DNA from: Nostoc sp. MS1
GTDB taxonomy: Bacteria > Cyanobacteriota > Cyanobacteriia > Cyanobacteriales > Nostocaceae
Reading direction: 5' to 3'
DNA: 64,000 bases
Assembly: GCF_019976755.1 (NCBI RefSeq)
Contig: NZ_AP023441.1
Location: 6,755,501-6,819,500, forward strand
The translations under genes and the position numbers were made by a program. Positions 9,014 through 17,930 of the stretch are shown here, piece by piece. The notes under the pieces were generated by a model. It made no database searches and was not told the DNA's origin. It saw nothing but the letters and a program-made list of their open reading frames with translations. Position 1 is the stretch's first letter; each line of letters starts with the position of its first letter.

Positions 9014-9064
9014 TTTTGAGCTTTAGGATTTCCAGCCAATATCTGAAAATCCTAAAGCTCAAAA
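9014..9064. repeat. Perfect 18-bp inverted repeat
   Basis: TTTTGAGCTTTAGGATTT (9014-9031) pairs perfectly with 9047-9064 around a 15-nt loop. It lies between the 3' end of the STAND gene and the start of the methyltransferase gene, both on the minus strand. Low GC makes it an atypical terminator; it could instead be a structured leader or a small palindromic element. Confidence 0.6.
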
Positions 9065-9239
9065 ATTCTTTACAATTAAAAACTCACGTTGCTATTCGTT
9101 AGTTTGTTGAATAATACGTGCTTATTACTCAAACTTAATTTTTAATTGACAATCCAGCTTACAATTTCCCTCAACATTAAACTAGGTAATTAAATGAATC
9201 TTAAAGGTTGGTAAATTTTGTTATTAATAGCTATTAATT

Positions 9240-11624
9240 TTAATTTTTACTTAGTCTCTCAATAGCTATAGAAATTTTGACAACTTGCCTTGGAGCTTTT
9301 ATTTCTGTAAATAAATGAATTGCTTGCTGAAAATATCTTTGACCTTGATTATTATTTCCTAGCTTCTCATAAGTCAAGCCTAACTGGAAATAAGCTTCTG
9401 CTAAGTCACATTTAGCACCTATTTTATCTAATAAATCTATTGCCTGTGTCTGATGATATAGAGCTAATTGATAATTTGCTTGTTGACGCATGATTTCTGC
9501 TAAACCATTCAATGTTTTAGCTTTAACCTGCATATAATGACTCTCCTCAGCAAAGGACAAAGCTTGTTGAAACATTTCTTTTGCCTTAGTGAAATCTCCC
9601 AAGTTGACATAAGTTTGACCTAATATTTGGATGAAATAGGCAAAGCTGCCACTTTTGACTAGTTTCTCGTTTTGAATATTTTGATATGCTATATCTGCCA
9701 ACGTATAGGAAGCGTCACAGAAACCTAAGTATGAATTTGTTAAAGCTAAACATACAGAAGCTTTTTCTGACCAGCGATGATGGTCTGTATTTTGTGCCAG
9801 ATAAATTACTTCTTGAAATAACTTTGTAGCTGTTTCTAGTTCCCACAAATCTATTTTGTACAAACCAATACTTAGAAGTGAATCTACCTCTAACATTCTG
9901 AGATAATAGACTTTATGTTTATTCTCTGGCTGAGGTACGAGTGATTTAAGTGCCTGGGTTGCCTGAGTAATAGTCCTTTCTTGGCAAGCGATCGCCTGAC
10001 CAATATCCCCAGTTATCCAATACAAATCACCCAAAATATTATATAATTCGATAATGTTTTGGTCTTGCTCAATATTATTAACAACTTGATTAATCGCAGT
10101 GAGAATTGGCTGAATTAACCCCATACGATACAATGTACTCCCAAGGGGTAAAAACTGTTGCCATTGATTATGACGACTTTTGAGAATAACCTTACCCGCT
10201 AACTCAAATTCATGAATTTCTATATAGTGATAATATGCTTCTAAAGCTTGCAAAGCATCTTTAAATGTTGCAATTTTAGGAACACTAGCTGTCCAGAACT
10301 CTGCTGCTTTATGGTTAGCAATTTCCCACTCATCACTATTGCGTAAACGAGCGATCGCCTCAGCACGAATCACTGGATGCAGCCAATATTCGCCTTGATA
10401 GCACTCTACCAAAGAGCGGTTTTTCAGGGAAGCGATAACTTGACGATGTTCAGCAGGCGGAACATCCCACAATAAACAAAGCAGTGCAGACGAAGGGATA
10501 GTGGCTATATCTTGATAACGATAGCAACCCAAACGACAAAGCAGGCCATAAGCTTGTGGGTCAAGGGTTTGCAGTCGGTTAATTTGACTGACTGCTAAAT
10601 TTTTTAAATCCGTTGCGGCTAAAGGATCAGCGTGATTTTCTTGCCAATATAACGACATATCACCGCCAAAGTCCTCTTGCATCGCACCGCAGAGAATACC
10701 CATTGCCTTGGCATTACCGCCGTAGGTACGATGTATCTGTTGCAGTGCAGATAAATTGATAGTGACCCCACGATCGCTAAAATACCTCAGCCATGCCTTT
10801 TGATCCAAACCCGGCAGCCGATAATGATGTACATTTAACCCAGGTTCACACAAGCGATCGCGGCTGGTAATTAGCGTTACAGATTGCACCCTCGCATCAG
10901 CCAAAACCCGCAACAATTCTACATAACTGCGGTGTGACAGAATTATCTTTCCTTGTTGGTCTAAAGCTGGTTCAAGATTGTCAATTAATACCCCAATCCG
11001 CCGATTATGTAGTTGGCGCTTGAGTCTTCCCAATGTTACCCCAAACTCTACCCCTGGTTCTTCACCAAAGTCTTGTTTTAGCCATTCCTCTACTACCCGT
11101 TCCGCCGAGGTGATGTTCTGGGTTTCCTTCGCCATCAACAGTTCTAAAACTAATTCAAAACCTTGATGAAGATATTGCTGCGCCAGAGTAGTTTTACCTA
11201 AACCCCCCTCACCTTGGATAACAATCACCTTCGACCCTTGATTTACTAACGTATTCAGGTGTGCGATCGCATCTTCTCTACCCAAAAAATTGCTATCCTC
11301 TGGTTTGCTAGGGAAAGATTGAGCCAATTTTGGGTAATCAATCAGGACTGAAATAGCCGTAGTTTTCCTGAGAATCCGTTCTAAAGTGGCTCGACAATTA
11401 TTTTTAGTAATTTTCTCCCGCAGTACCTCAGACAGCAACTTCCATAACTGTGACCCAACATCCTTAGCGTGTCCTTCCGTACAACCATAAGCATGGGCAA
11501 TATCCAAGTATTTTCTACCCAACCAAACCTGCTGAAGAATAACTTTTTGCAAATCGCTCAACCGTTCCCCGGTCTGAGCAGGAATTATGGTATCTAACCA
11601 TGCTAATGCTGCTTCAGCGTCCAT
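9240..11624 (-). CDS. STAND NTPase: vMAP-type HTH, NB-ARC ATPase and TPR repeats
   Basis: A 794-residue protein with three parts. Residues 1-90 form a helix-turn-helix region (LSDLQKVILQQVWLGRKYLDIA, CTEGHAKDVGSQLWKLLSE) as seen at the start of vWA-MoxR-associated (vMAP) proteins. Residues about 115-430 are an NB-ARC NTPase: FLGRED, P-loop GEGGLGKTT at 138-146, Walker B VLIDNLEP, sensor LITSRDRL and a GGNAKAMGIL motif. The last 350 residues are TPR repeats (AIACQERTITQ, AKEMFQQALSFAEE, LAEAYFQLGLTYEKLG). Such proteins act as ligand-triggered switches, with the TPRs as sensor; related architectures occur in antiphage and programmed-death systems. No separate effector domain is visible and there is no operon partner. 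Confidence 0.85.
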   Translation of the reverse strand: MDAEAALAWLDTIIPAQTGERLSDLQKVILQQVWLGRKYLDIAHAYGCTEGHAKDVGSQLWKLLSEVLREKITKNNCRATLERILRKTTAISVLIDYPKLAQSFPSKPEDSNFLGREDAIAHLNTLVNQGSKVIVIQGEGGLGKTTLAQQYLHQGFELVLELLMAKETQNITSAERVVEEWLKQDFGEEPGVEFGVTLGRLKRQLHNRRIGVLIDNLEPALDQQGKIILSHRSYVELLRVLADARVQSVTLITSRDRLCEPGLNVHHYRLPGLDQKAWLRYFSDRGVTINLSALQQIHRTYGGNAKAMGILCGAMQEDFGGDMSLYWQENHADPLAATDLKNLAVSQINRLQTLDPQAYGLLCRLGCYRYQDIATIPSSALLCLLWDVPPAEHRQVIASLKNRSLVECYQGEYWLHPVIRAEAIARLRNSDEWEIANHKAAEFWTASVPKIATFKDALQALEAYYHYIEIHEFELAGKVILKSRHNQWQQFLPLGSTLYRMGLIQPILTAINQVVNNIEQDQNIIELYNILGDLYWITGDIGQAIACQERTITQATQALKSLVPQPENKHKVYYLRMLEVDSLLSIGLYKIDLWELETATKLFQEVIYLAQNTDHHRWSEKASVCLALTNSYLGFCDASYTLADIAYQNIQNEKLVKSGSFAYFIQILGQTYVNLGDFTKAKEMFQQALSFAEESHYMQVKAKTLNGLAEIMRQQANYQLALYHQTQAIDLLDKIGAKCDLAEAYFQLGLTYEKLGNNNQGQRYFQQAIHLFTEIKAPRQVVKISIAIERLSKN

Positions 11625-11913
11625 GATGTAACGATGAGGGTAGTAAAATTTGAGAACTATAAATTAATCTACAATTCCTCTATGCCAATTTTCAGATAAG
11701 ATTTTGTAAATCCGACTTTTTTCCCTACTTTTGTGACCAATAGTTCCTTGATGGTACAAGCCCCCCATTTCGCTATGGGGTCAAACAATTTTAGATTTTG
11801 GATTGACGATTTTGGATTGACTGCATCCCCTTGTGGGTGCAGCTTGGAGATTTTGGATTGACGAAGCAGCGCGATTTGTTCCGCCCACCAGGGGCAGGGC
11901 TTGAACCAAAAAT

Positions 11914-11988
11914 AATCCAAAATTCAAAATTTAAAATCTAAAATTAGTACGGTCAATCCAAAATCTAAAATCTAAAATCCAAAATTGT
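11914..11988. repeat. Heptad tandem repeats of AATCYAA type
   Basis: Two blocks of four heptads (11914-11941 and 11955-11982) with unit AATCCAA or AATCTAA and variants, of the STRR kind common between genes in heterocystous cyanobacteria. The same theme recurs at 11790-11870. The whole 11625-12000 gap holds no credible gene. Confidence 0.7.
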
Positions 11989-12000
11989 TTGACCTCACAG

Positions 12001-12981
12001 CTATAACCATCGCTGTTGTTTAGCAAACGTAATACTACCAAACACAATTAATAAGATAATCACAATCACAGCCGGATAAGCCCAAGGTTGTTCTAGTTCT
12101 GGCATATGTTGAAAATTCATTCCATAAAAACCAGTAATAAAAGTGATTGGTAAAAATATACTTGAAAGGATAGTTAAACGATTAATACGCTCACTAGTTT
12201 TACTAGCAATATTATCACGTTGAATTTCCATTAACTCTGACATCCAAGCTCTCAAAGCTTGATATTCTTGCCAGAGATTATCAACTTTATAAACTAATTC
12301 TTGATTAAATAATGCCTTTACTGGCTGACTAATCCATTGAAAATCTTCATAGTTCATCCGAGCTACAAGAGACTTGATATTTTGAAAATTACGCCGACCA
12401 GAACGAGTGGATTGCCTCATGGCAGCAATTTTATGATAAGTTGTCTCATCAGCAGAATTAGCTAAAACTTCATCTTCTAAATCATCTAGTTGTCGAGAAA
12501 TATAATCAAATATAGTATGGTAATTATTCAGAATATCTTTAAAAATTAAATATAGGATGTAATCAACTCCCCATTCCTGAATATCTATAATTCGCTTTTG
12601 AATATTATTGATTAATATAGTTAAAACTTTTATTTCTATGATTTCAAACGTTATAATAAAGTTTCTACCCAATACAATACTGCCACGAGCCACTTGAAAC
12701 TCTCGGTTTTTTATTTGATGAGTTAAAATTTCATAACCATCAAATAAACAATCTTCAATATCTTCATCAACTCCTATAATGGAACGGTTGAAAATCATAT
12801 CGGTACGAGATGGATCGAGTTGAAAGTAGTTGACAATTTTGGCAGTTCCAGTGCGATCGCGGAAGTTAATACAGCGCAACCAAATATTATGAGAATTATC
12901 GATTCTCTTCAAAACCGTATCAACATCTTTACATGAGAATAATTCAAGGTGATTTTGAGAAAATGTTAAAAGAATTAGCAT
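12001..12981 (-). CDS. corA: CorA-family divalent cation (Mg2+/Co2+) transporter
   Basis: A 326-residue protein. The family hallmark GMN lies at 287-289 (GFYGMNFQHMPELEQPW) between two C-terminal transmembrane helices (about 265-285 and 300-320). The N-terminal 240 residues are the cytoplasmic funnel with the long helix (HTIFDYISRQLDDLEDEVL). CorA forms homopentameric channels for Mg2+ influx. Length is normal and the key motif intact. The gene stands alone; heptad repeats lie downstream. Confidence 0.9.
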   Translation of the reverse strand: MLILLTFSQNHLELFSCKDVDTVLKRIDNSHNIWLRCINFRDRTGTAKIVNYFQLDPSRTDMIFNRSIIGVDEDIEDCLFDGYEILTHQIKNREFQVARGSIVLGRNFIITFEIIEIKVLTILINNIQKRIIDIQEWGVDYILYLIFKDILNNYHTIFDYISRQLDDLEDEVLANSADETTYHKIAAMRQSTRSGRRNFQNIKSLVARMNYEDFQWISQPVKALFNQELVYKVDNLWQEYQALRAWMSELMEIQRDNIASKTSERINRLTILSSIFLPITFITGFYGMNFQHMPELEQPWAYPAVIVIILLIVFGSITFAKQQRWL

Positions 12982-13342
12982 ATATCGATTTTAAATAAGC
13001 TAGCTTATCTGATACCCAATAGCTCACACAGTAAATGATTTCCGTCAACGACAATTACACGACCATATCAAAAAATAGCGACAACATTTCACTAATCTCA
13101 AAATACTGGTTACAGCAACAACTCTATTGATAACTTCTGGTTTCACATTGCTGTCAAAATAGTATCTCATATATTAATTTTGTTACTTATTCGCCTTTTA
13201 TTTAAGTCATATTAGGAATATATTTAGATTTGGGTTGTAGATGTATAGACGCGCACATCAGACAAAACTGCCGACTTCAACCGACTGACAAACTAAAGTG
13301 CGATCGCTTAGGCTATGAGGTATAAATCATAGTATAAAAATT
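12982..13342. other. Divergent intergenic region without recognised gene
   Basis: 361 bp between the divergent corA and diiron-protein genes. It contains one HIP1 octamer near 13301 and AT-rich stretches that could hold both promoters. I see no ORF, tRNA or strong hairpin. Confidence 0.5.
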
Positions 13343-14272
13343 ATGCTTCATACCACCAGCTTACAGAGAGAAGCATCGACAGCACAAAACTACTCCCAGA
13401 CTAACTATTGGCAAACAAAGCGTCGGCTTCGTTCCCTAATAGATAACTATCTTGCTACTGAAAAACTACATGACCGCCTGCAAGATTTACTGATACAATT
13501 TACTAATCCTCAAGCTCGTCCTTGGCAGCCTATTGATTGGCAAGCCATTAACCGCAATCAAATTATTGGTATAGAACCAGAAATATTTTTATCTATCTTA
13601 ATAGGTGCAATGGACACAGAAGCACCCATTCGTGATTACACCCAAACCAGTCGCCAGTATTTAGAGAAATTACATCCGCAGATGGCGCGGTTTGTTGGTG
13701 GAATAGTTAGTAAAAATGACGAACTTCAAGAAATTGGTTTGTGGGAGAAAGAAGAACGTCAACACACACCCGCGTTAATCAAAATTTACACCCAACTAAC
13801 GGGTGAAAAAATTACCCCCAAACACCGCGTTGTCAGAGGCTACCTACCTACAGATGATCCTCATGAAGACTTATATCGCCACGGCTTACACCGCGTAGCC
13901 ACAGAATACAGTGCAACCTGCCTTTACCTGTGGCTAATGGCTCATACAACAGGCGCACTCCAAGAAGTTCTCGAAGAACTAACTAAAGACGAAATCAACC
14001 ACATGACCAAATTTTGGGGCTTTGGAGTTTGGGCTTACCCCGATACTGGACTAATACGAGTAACAAACACTCTCATCAAAACCCGTTCCCAAACCTATCA
14101 ACGCAACAACCTCATCCGTACCCTCCGCCGCATGATGGGTACACTCAATTGGAATGCTTGGACTTACACCAACAAAGCCACCTTACTATACACCTTCACC
14201 TACACTATGCACCGCCTCTGGAAATGGCACAATAGCCTCACCCCAGAGTATCTCAACAGTATCCTGGGTTAG
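13343..14272 (+). CDS. Ferritin-like diiron protein, acyl-ACP desaturase-like
   Basis: A 309-residue helical protein with two E-x-x-H iron motifs: WEKEERQHTPA and LTKDEINHMTKF. Additional carboxylates lie in the preceding helices (MDTEAPIRDY; ATEYSATCLYLW). Two EExxH/DExxH helices are the pattern of soluble type-2 acyl-ACP desaturases and other ferritin-like oxidases. The likely role is an O2-dependent oxidation or desaturation using a diiron centre, but the substrate cannot be read. The N-terminal 25 residues are polar without a signal peptide. The gene stands alone; cyanobacteria mostly use membrane desaturases, so this is an accessory enzyme. Confidence 0.65.
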   Translation: MLHTTSLQREASTAQNYSQTNYWQTKRRLRSLIDNYLATEKLHDRLQDLLIQFTNPQARPWQPIDWQAINRNQIIGIEPEIFLSILIGAMDTEAPIRDYTQTSRQYLEKLHPQMARFVGGIVSKNDELQEIGLWEKEERQHTPALIKIYTQLTGEKITPKHRVVRGYLPTDDPHEDLYRHGLHRVATEYSATCLYLWLMAHTTGALQEVLEELTKDEINHMTKFWGFGVWAYPDTGLIRVTNTLIKTRSQTYQRNNLIRTLRRMMGTLNWNAWTYTNKATLLYTFTYTMHRLWKWHNSLTPEYLNSILG

Positions 14273-14344
14273 TTCAGTACTTTCGCCACCAAAAATTAAG
14301 GGTTTTGGCAAGAGTATAGCGCAAAGTTTGAAAGTACTCATTTA

Positions 14345-14557
14345 TTAACTAGAATACTTACCTGTTAATTTTCTAGTCATCAACAAAGCGATCACCAATA
14401 TCACTTCAATGGGAATAAATGAAAATTTCAGGCTACAGCATAACCAAAAGAAACCTACCAATAGCAAAACTACTTGCCATAGTTGATTAGTCATTTTAAG
14501 GCTAATCGCTACAAAAAATATAGCTAATCCTAGAGTGATGAACGCAGTCAAGAGCAT
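14345..14557 (-). CDS. Small membrane protein
   Basis: A 70-residue protein with two or three hydrophobic helices (LLTAFITLGLAIFFVAISL, VVLLLVGFFWLCCSL, VILVIALLM) and a basic tail. It lies convergent to the diiron protein gene. No family recognised; the regular alternation of helices and loops supports a real gene. Confidence 0.5.
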   Translation of the reverse strand: MLLTAFITLGLAIFFVAISLKMTNQLWQVVLLLVGFFWLCCSLKFSFIPIEVILVIALLMTRKLTGKYSS

Positions 14558-14654
14558 GATTGTCCTACCTAGAGTAATTGTTTAGTTGATGTATCCTATA
14601 ACAGAGAGCTTTTATCTCTGTAACACTGTGTGTTGGTTCGCGTCTTAATTAATT

Positions 14655-14702
14655 AAAAGAAAAGCGTAGATGGAAAGTGAAGCGAAAAATCCCATCTACG
14701 TT
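14655..14702 (-). terminator. Terminator of the NifX-like gene
   Basis: CGTAGATGG (14665-14673) pairs with CCATCTACG (14692-14700). On the minus strand it is followed by CTTTTCTTTT. It lies about 50 bp past the stop of the NifX-like gene. Confidence 0.7.
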
Positions 14703-14749
14703 TATCGATTTCTAACCAATATCAAGCACAAATAAAACCATTACAAAGA

Positions 14750-15241
14750 TTATACAACAACTTCTTCCCGATCTTGTTGTAGAGCCTTACGTAACCAAGG
14801 TGGAGGATTATCTTTTAAAGTTTGTAAGAGCTTATTCAAAAGATAAGTAATATCCTCCTTGTCTGAACGGGGTTTAACTGGCATTACACCTTTTTTAATC
14901 AACTTAGCAGCAGCAGTACCACCGATTGAAGCTACATACACAATTGTACAGTCAGATAAAGCCGCTATCTTTTGAGCCACTTTATCATTACTTTCGCCAT
15001 CTTTGGCTTTCGGTTTTACAGCTTCTTCCTTTTTCGCTTTTTTACAATCACTCTTCCCGTGTTTGCACCCACTTTCTTTTTGCGTTGTATCTTCAGTAGG
15101 CTGAGAAACTTCTTGATTAAAGGAGAGAGTTTCGAGAAATTCATAACCACTCTCTGAAATTTCATAAACATCAATTTCCTGCGCCCAGCCAAAGTGAGCA
15201 TTGACATTTATCCTGTCACTTGTAGCGAATGCTATTTTCAT
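14750..15241 (-). CDS. NifX/NifY-family iron-molybdenum cofactor-binding protein
   Basis: A 163-residue protein. The Nif-X/NafY cofactor-binding fold is shown by the start MKIAFATSDRINVNAHFGWAQEIDVYEI and by CTIVYVASIGGTAAAKLIKKGVMPVKP, ending in PPPWLRKAL, a tail common in NifX/NifB-type proteins. Between them is an unusual lysine-rich insertion of about 45 residues with a C-K-H and D-C-K pair that might bind metal. Family members carry or store FeMo-co precursors during nitrogenase assembly. No other nif gene is nearby, so this is an orphan paralogue, next to the photosynthetic carrier genes but transcribed away from them. Confidence 0.75.
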   Translation of the reverse strand: MKIAFATSDRINVNAHFGWAQEIDVYEISESGYEFLETLSFNQEVSQPTEDTTQKESGCKHGKSDCKKAKKEEAVKPKAKDGESNDKVAQKIAALSDCTIVYVASIGGTAAAKLIKKGVMPVKPRSDKEDITYLLNKLLQTLKDNPPPWLRKALQQDREEVVV

Positions 15242-15426
15242 GTCTATTTCCTTTGTTCATCAGTCACAACTAATTTCTGAAGCGTTCTTTTGCTCAATTG
15301 GCAATAATTTTTCCGCCCATAAACAACACTTGCCAATACCTTGATAAGTAGCTATACTCGCTATCCAGAATAAGCTACTTAAACTTAGCTCTTATTATTT
15401 ATCTTAGGCTTAATTAATTAATTGTG

Positions 15427-15535
15427 GTGATTAGTCATTAGTCCATAGTCATTAGTCATTAGTTCTTCTCCTCTCCTCCCCCACTCCCTCATCTCCCTCA
15501 TCTCCCCCACTCCCTACTCCCCACTCCCCAATATT
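15427..15535. repeat. Heptad repeats in the nifX-psbV intergenic region
   Basis: Five heptads of GTCATTA type at 15427-15461, followed by a pyrimidine-rich block built from CTCATCTCC and CACTCCC units to about 15535. The complete gap 15242-15771 (530 bp) contains no ORF; its right part should hold the psbV promoter. Confidence 0.7.
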
Positions 15536-15771
15536 TAGGCGACAAATTGCACTCCTAACATGATATTGGTATTACAGCGACTTTTATCTCTATATGTCAG
15601 TTAACAAACATTGTGTGGTGTACAAATCTAGTCATTGCCTCTGGCGGCTAGGTTTGCCATCGCAGAGATAGCCAACAAGCTACAGGGACGCTGTAGTAAT
15701 AGTGTTGTCTCGATTGAGATTGAGTCTTGTTTAATTAGCTGTGTTGAGCGTCAAAAACTTTAAGGGGAAAC

Positions 15772-16263
15772 ATGTTTAGAAGACTTATTGGCGTTGTTGT
15801 GGCTACCTTTTTACTGACTTTTGGGTTGATTGTTGGTAGCGCAACGGCTGTGGAACTGGACGAAGCTACCCGGACATTACCACTAAATGCTGATGGTGAA
15901 ACTATCACTCTCAGCCTTAAACAAGTAAAAGAAGGCAAACGTTTATTTCAATACGCTTGCGCTCAATGTCATGCTGGTGGTGTTACCAAAACTAACCAGA
16001 ACGTGGGACTTGAACCAGAAGCTCTGGCATTAGCTACACCCAACCGTAACAATATTGAAGGTTTGGTGGACTATATGAAGAATCCCACTACCTATGACGG
16101 TGAAGAGGAAATTTCCGAATTACACCCCAGCATCAAGAGTGCAGATATTTTTACAGAGATGAGAAATCTGACCGATGATGACCTAAAAGCGATCGCTGGT
16201 CATATTCTCCTACAGCCAAAAATTCTTGGCGACAAGTGGGGCGGCGGTAAAATCTACTACTAA
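15772..16263 (+). CDS. psbV: Photosystem II extrinsic cytochrome c-550
   Basis: A 163-residue precursor. A signal peptide (FRRLIGVVVATFLLTFGLIVG, cut near ATA|VELD) exports it to the thylakoid lumen. The heme site is CAQCH and the second axial ligand is the His of SELHPSIKSAD, giving the low-potential bis-histidine heme of PSII. The C-terminus DKWGGGKIYY matches the family. PsbV stabilises the oxygen-evolving Mn4CaO5 cluster. A good ribosome site (AAGGGG) precedes the ATG. It is followed by a paralogue and by petE, the order known from Anabaena. Confidence 0.97.
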   Translation: MFRRLIGVVVATFLLTFGLIVGSATAVELDEATRTLPLNADGETITLSLKQVKEGKRLFQYACAQCHAGGVTKTNQNVGLEPEALALATPNRNNIEGLVDYMKNPTTYDGEEEISELHPSIKSADIFTEMRNLTDDDLKAIAGHILLQPKILGDKWGGGKIYY

Positions 16264-16401
16264 AGCCAGTAATCTTGTATAAGTGCTGAGTTCTGGGTGC
16301 TGAGACTATGGAATCTATTGATTATCTTATTTTCCAGAGTATACAGGACTCAGAACACAGCACTCAGGATTTTTCTGATTTATACAGTTGTTAGCTTCAT
16401 C

Positions 16402-16893
16402 ATGCTACGTCAATTTTTCGCTCGGTTGCTGATTTTACCTATTTGTTTGATGGTCTATTGCAGCAGTAATTTACAAGCTAACGCCGCCACGATAGACCCT
16501 TATATAGTTAGATACTTACATATCACTGAACCAATCACTCTGGATGTTGACGAACAAGGTAATCAGCGTTTATTCTCACCCCAAGAATTATCTTTAGGTA
16601 AAAAACTTTTCGAGAGTAACTGTATCAATTGCCATGTTGGTGGTGCGACCTTGCCAGATCCTCAAGTATCTCTATCTCTGGAAAAACTCCAGGCGGCTAG
16701 TCCTCGTCGAGATTTGCTTGATAATCTGGTAGCTTTCATGCGCCAACCCATGACCTACGACGGTACTCAAGAAACCTATTGGTGTCGTCAATTGTCTCCC
16801 AGTTCCGTATCACAACAACAAGTGGAAAGTTTAGCTGCTTTCGTGCTGACAGCCGCACAAAAAGCTCCAGGGTGGGGTACAGACAGTTTTTAA
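16402..16893 (+). CDS. psbV2: PsbV2-like cytochrome c with altered axial ligand
   Basis: A paralogue of PsbV encoded directly downstream. ATG 16402 is preferred (an upstream in-frame start at 16297 adds unlikely sequence); it gives a signal peptide cut near ANA|ATIDP. The heme site is CINCH. Where PsbV has SELHPS this protein has YWCRQLSPS, so the axial His is missing and a Cys is nearby. In Thermosynechococcus PsbV2 a His/Cys heme ligation has been described, and the same is inferred here. The function is not settled. Between psbV and this gene (16280-16370) an inverted repeat of GTGCTGAG-type sequence could form a hairpin that lowers readthrough. Confidence 0.85.
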   Translation: MLRQFFARLLILPICLMVYCSSNLQANAATIDPYIVRYLHITEPITLDVDEQGNQRLFSPQELSLGKKLFESNCINCHVGGATLPDPQVSLSLEKLQAASPRRDLLDNLVAFMRQPMTYDGTQETYWCRQLSPSSVSQQQVESLAAFVLTAAQKAPGWGTDSF

Positions 16894-17166
16894 TATTATT
16901 AATTCTTCCTGCAATTTAGCAAAACTAAGAAAAATTACATTAAGAAAAACTAAAATTTTTTAAAAAATTGTGTAAGATTATCATTTTTCCTGTAAAATCA
17001 CAGCTTCACGAAATTAAGCGTTTATCAAGCGATCGCCCAATATTTTTGTTTGATTTATAGCTTGCAAAAAATTTTTTTTTCTGATCTACGACAGATTGTC
17101 ATATTTGGTGTTGATTTTATTTAAAATGAAATAGGAAAAATAAAAACTACTGGTTAGGAGAACGTG

Positions 17167-17586
17167 ATGAAATTTATTGCGGCAAGCTTGCGGCGCTTTA
17201 GTCTAGCTGTATTAACCGTTCTTTTAGTTGTTAGCAGCTTTGCTGTGTTTACACCCTCTGCTGCGGCAGAAACACACACAATCAAACTAGGTAGCGATAA
17301 AGGTCTGTTAGTATTTGAACCTGCAAAATTGACAATCAAGGCAGGCGACACAGTGGAATTTGTAAATAACAAAGTTCCTCCACATAATGTTGTGTTTGAT
17401 GCTGCTCTCAACCCATCTAAGAGTGCTGATTTAGCTAAGTCTTTATCTCACAAACAGTTGTTAATGAGTCCTGGTCAAAATGTAACCACCACCTTTCCAT
17501 CAGATGCACCCGCAGGCGACTACACTTTCTACTGTGAACCTCACCGTGGCGCTGGTATGATTGGTAAAATCACCGTTGCAGGCTAA
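17167..17586 (+). CDS. petE: Plastocyanin
   Basis: A type I copper protein that carries electrons from cytochrome b6f to photosystem I in the lumen. The ATG at 17167 (a GTG lies directly before it) follows GGAG at a good distance. A signal peptide of about 34 residues ends at SAAA|ETHTIK. Copper ligands are the His of VPPHNVVF and Cys, His and Met in FYCEPHRGAGM. The mature length of about 105 residues is normal for Nostocales. The 270-bp leader is AT-rich; the petE promoter of Anabaena is known to be copper-induced. The cytochrome c6 gene lies downstream, so both alternative carriers are side by side. Confidence 0.97.
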   Translation: MKFIAASLRRFSLAVLTVLLVVSSFAVFTPSAAAETHTIKLGSDKGLLVFEPAKLTIKAGDTVEFVNNKVPPHNVVFDAALNPSKSADLAKSLSHKQLLMSPGQNVTTTFPSDAPAGDYTFYCEPHRGAGMIGKITVAG

Positions 17587-17589
17587 AAA

Positions 17590-17627
17590 TAACAGTAGGC
17601 ATGAGGAAGTTTCCTAGCCTTCTGTTA
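17590..17627 (+). terminator. Hairpin after petE
   Basis: TAACAGTAGGC and AGGAA pair with TTCCT and GCCTTCTGTTA around a tight loop, only 4 bp past the petE stop codon, followed by the loosely T-rich CTGTTTTATT. Confidence 0.6.
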
Positions 17628-17703
17628 CCACTGTTTTATTGTCAACTGCTAGAAATTTCTTAGCTCTGTGCTAAGTCAAAAGCCAAACCCCATCATTAAT
17701 AAT

Positions 17704-17849
17704 GGTGACGAGTCCTATCCAGCCAAGAGTGACAAATGCCATGTAGCGAAGTCAGGAATGGACTTGTCACCGTAAATTTTGGGTAAATTGTCACCCCATC
17801 ATCAATCATAGAAATTAAAGTATATACTCTCCATAGAGTCTTAATTTCC
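17704..17849 (+). ncRNA. Structured leader or small RNA between petE and petJ
   Basis: Two nested folds can be drawn. First, GGTGACGAGTCC (17704-17715) with GGACTTGTCACC (17760-17771), 11 Watson-Crick pairs plus one G-U. Second, GAAATTAA pairs with TTAATTTC and inside it ACTCT with AGAGT (about 17811-17849). Both precede the petJ start at 17931. This may be a regulatory 5' leader of petJ or an independent RNA; no known riboswitch class is recognised. Confidence 0.35.
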
Positions 17850-17930
17850 AGAATCGACTACCCATAGCGGTATAGATAATTCTGGTGTTTCTGGCATCAG
17901 TTCCTAGAGACTGATTGAGAGGAAAATGCT

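Noticed and set aside
11669..11920. 83-residue minus-strand ORF
   Set aside because: Made largely of heptad repeats and a palindromic spacer; no protein-like pattern or ribosome site.
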